This document shows, one piece after another, positions 61,761 through 64,000 of a DNA stretch of 64,000 bases (position 1 is its first letter; the number at the start of each line of letters is the position of its first letter). Origin of the DNA: Kudoa neothunni (Eukaryota; Cnidaria). A program made the position numbers and the translations under genes. Location of the stretch: positions 5,890,001 to 5,954,000 of the forward strand of contig OZ199840.1 of the NCBI GenBank assembly GCA_964304625.1, written 5' to 3'. The notes below the pieces were generated by a model. It saw nothing but the letters and a program-made list of their open reading frames with translations. It searched no databases and was not told the origin of the DNA.

Positions 61761-64000
61761 TGTAAAACAATACAAATCTTGTAGATGCTAAAATAAGTTT
61801 TTGTTGGTTAAACTGAAAACAACTAAGAATAAAACTGAAAATACCTCGCCAATAGATAATTATAGTCACGTTATGTATTAAAATGAAATATTAAAAATAT
61901 ATTGACGTTAAGAATTAAGGCGCTAGCTAAAAAATGCATACCACACACATTAGATATATTTAGTTGCAATCAGTACAATTAAATTGTGCGAACTTCCAAT
62001 CTAAAGAAAATCACATATACAAAAATATTCGAAATATATGATAAAGAAAATTGATTATTATTTATAGTAGAAGAAATTTTACAATCATACACAAATCATG
62101 GGAGAATGCCATTCATAGATTTCCTTATCGTTTGTATACTTTTCGAAACAAATAAAAGATATGTATTTTTTAATACTTTCATTATTATTTTTCTAAAGTG
62201 TGAGATGAGTTTTCTTATGTGTATTATCATAGATTTTTAATTATCAGCTTTTATTGCATATGAAAAAGCAACAAAAGTCATATCTATTTTTATCTTTTAC
62301 ATTTGGGCCAACGCATATAAATAAAATTACAGGAGACTTAATTAAAAACTGAATATTTTAAAGGTATTTGATCTCGCCACTTTATAAATAAATAACGGCA
62401 CCAATAAACTCACAGTTTAATTCATTCGCACGCACGACCAAATTATCCCTTTGCGTATAAAAAGTTTAATACATTTGCAGTTTTTGATGGAGTAATTTAT
62501 TCGTAAAACTTTTATTTTTATCCTTGAGTCAATAATGATCCCAAATATATTTAAACCCCCAAGCACTCCGAAATCATCTACACACCACGTCGTTTTTAGG
62601 TTCCCATTTACTTTACGTTTTTATTGCGGATTTTTGTTTATAAAATCATATTTGTTCACATCATGTAATGAACAAGAATTCTATCGAATGAATACGGAAA
62701 AAATCTAAGAATACGGAGACGGGGATATTAGTCGATTGTGTCCGATGGTTAGAAATGTGTTTTCTCTACGTATATATTTGAAAAAAGTTAGTTTTCACAT
62801 TTGTAACAATATATAATTAAGTTGATTAATCATAAGAAAACATTTTGAATGGAAAATTATTTGTATAGTTTAAAAAGTAACTCAATAAACAATACGTAAA
62901 TTGGTCGTCAATTAATTATTAAAGTTGGCCAGTTTTATTAAGTTTTAGTTTATTAATTGCACAAAACAACTCTTTATTAAAGGCGGATTTATAAAGAAAC
63001 ACATGCATTATTTACCCCCTAAGTAGATGAAAAACCTACACCCTCCACATAAAAATGGTGTAGAAATGTATCCCACGTTTGTATTTGATGAAATTATCTT
63101 TAATAAAAGTTCGAACTGAGAGACGAAACATGAGGAAAATTCATAATTTGAATTTTGCATAAACGATCGTCAATTATTAAGGTTGTCTTGCTTGCAAAAG
63201 CGCAAAATTACATGTTGACAACGTTACTTTGGAGTATGATCGTATTTGTAGGTTTATTTTTGATTTTTTTATTTAATAAAATAACTCGACCAGTTAGAAT
63301 ACTTTATTTTAATTTGTCTTATTATAAATAACGCGACGTAATATTATGAAGAAATGCAAAATGATAGCAAACCATTATTATTTCATAAAACAGTTATTAC
63401 ATGTGTATTTGAATGCTTGTCAACAATGCACCGTGTAAAATGGTTAAGAGTCATCATAGGTTGAATAAACATTATAAGAGGCATCATAATTTGAGGAGCT
63501 ATGGCTGTATTCAGACAAGGATGACATGTTTATATCGATACGGCACATGCGAATGAGCATCACTTGTATCGTATTTTGATATTTATTTAATATTTACTCA
63601 ATATAACCACCCAAAAATTTAATAGATCATAAAATAATTTTTACTTCTATTTTATAAACGAAAATCATTAGGTCTATAGGACCCCCAAAACAAATTGGTG
63701 TAGGTAAGTATTAGTTTACGCTAGAAACAATTTTTCTACAATTCTTAAACAAATATAAAAATATAATGCATTTCAGAGGTATAATAGCATAGCGGTTATT
63801 AACCTTTTTCACGTACAGATTAGTAGTAGATGGTCCAGACGTTTGCGTTGGGGTCCAATGAGCCCCACACATGCTTGGAGGGTTGAAGGTGAAAGTTGTG
63901 TACTCAGTCAGTACAGTATACAGTACAACTGTTAATTTCCTTTCCAATAAATAAAAATTACTATAATATTTAAAGCTATGTTGGAAAAAGTATCAAAAAT
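61761..64000. other. Intergenic; one possible hAT terminus near the window edge
   Basis: No gene seen. AGCGGTTATTAACCTTTTTC at 63791-63810 resembles a hAT left end (compare CAGCGGTTCTTGACC at 46747) and would extend beyond the window. The rest is AT-rich spacer. Confidence 0.35.

Overview
This is AT-rich nuclear DNA of a eukaryote, and almost certainly of an animal. Seven multi-exon genes can be spliced by eye. Most of their introns are only 33-60 bases long, with GT at the 5' end and AG at the 3' end, and one gene encodes a fibronectin-III-like type I membrane protein. The proteins are quite diverged and the gene structures are compact. That would suit a fast-evolving, perhaps parasitic, metazoan, but I cannot name the species. 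I saw no rRNA operon, CRISPR array, prokaryotic gene or recognisable virus-like element.

Layout. At 2935-3611 is ribosomal protein L32 (+). At 6456-7902 is the spliceosome factor ISY1 (-), head to head with a 1,023-residue uncharacterised protein at 8386-11499 (+) that looks like a string of RRM-type folds. At 13401-15860 is a nearly whole piggyBac transposon. At 18139-24414 is cysteinyl-tRNA synthetase (+). At 26900-29155 is a signal-peptide/TM protein with cysteine-bearing FN3-like repeats (-). At 33956-35762 is choline/ethanolamine kinase (+), which has several frame interruptions. At 40603-41685 is triosephosphate isomerase (-). At 45251-46376 is U1 snRNP 70K (+). At 58734-60176 is an unrecognised C-terminally anchored membrane protein (+). 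Two further isolated exons, near 12 kb (-) and at 52723 (+), may belong to genes whose other exons I could not find.

The rest is intergenic DNA crowded with DNA-transposon remains of three superfamilies: hAT (8-bp target duplications, CAG...CTG ends), piggyBac (TTAA targets) and pogo/Tigger-like (TA targets). They are nested. A hAT copy at 42-45 kb carries one TA-targeted and one TTAA-targeted insertion, and a related hAT copy at 46.7-51 kb shows the corresponding uninterrupted sites. A third hAT at 53-55.7 kb is split by a pogo-type element. There are also two tRNA-derived SINE-like sequences and a small family of foldback hairpins (three copies).

How the genes work together: no operon logic is expected. 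Two of the seven recognisable housekeeping genes (ISY1, U1-70K) serve pre-mRNA splicing. A palindromic motif close to TGCGCATGCGC lies within about 210 bases of the start codons of RPL32, ISY1, CysRS and TIM, and may be a shared promoter element.
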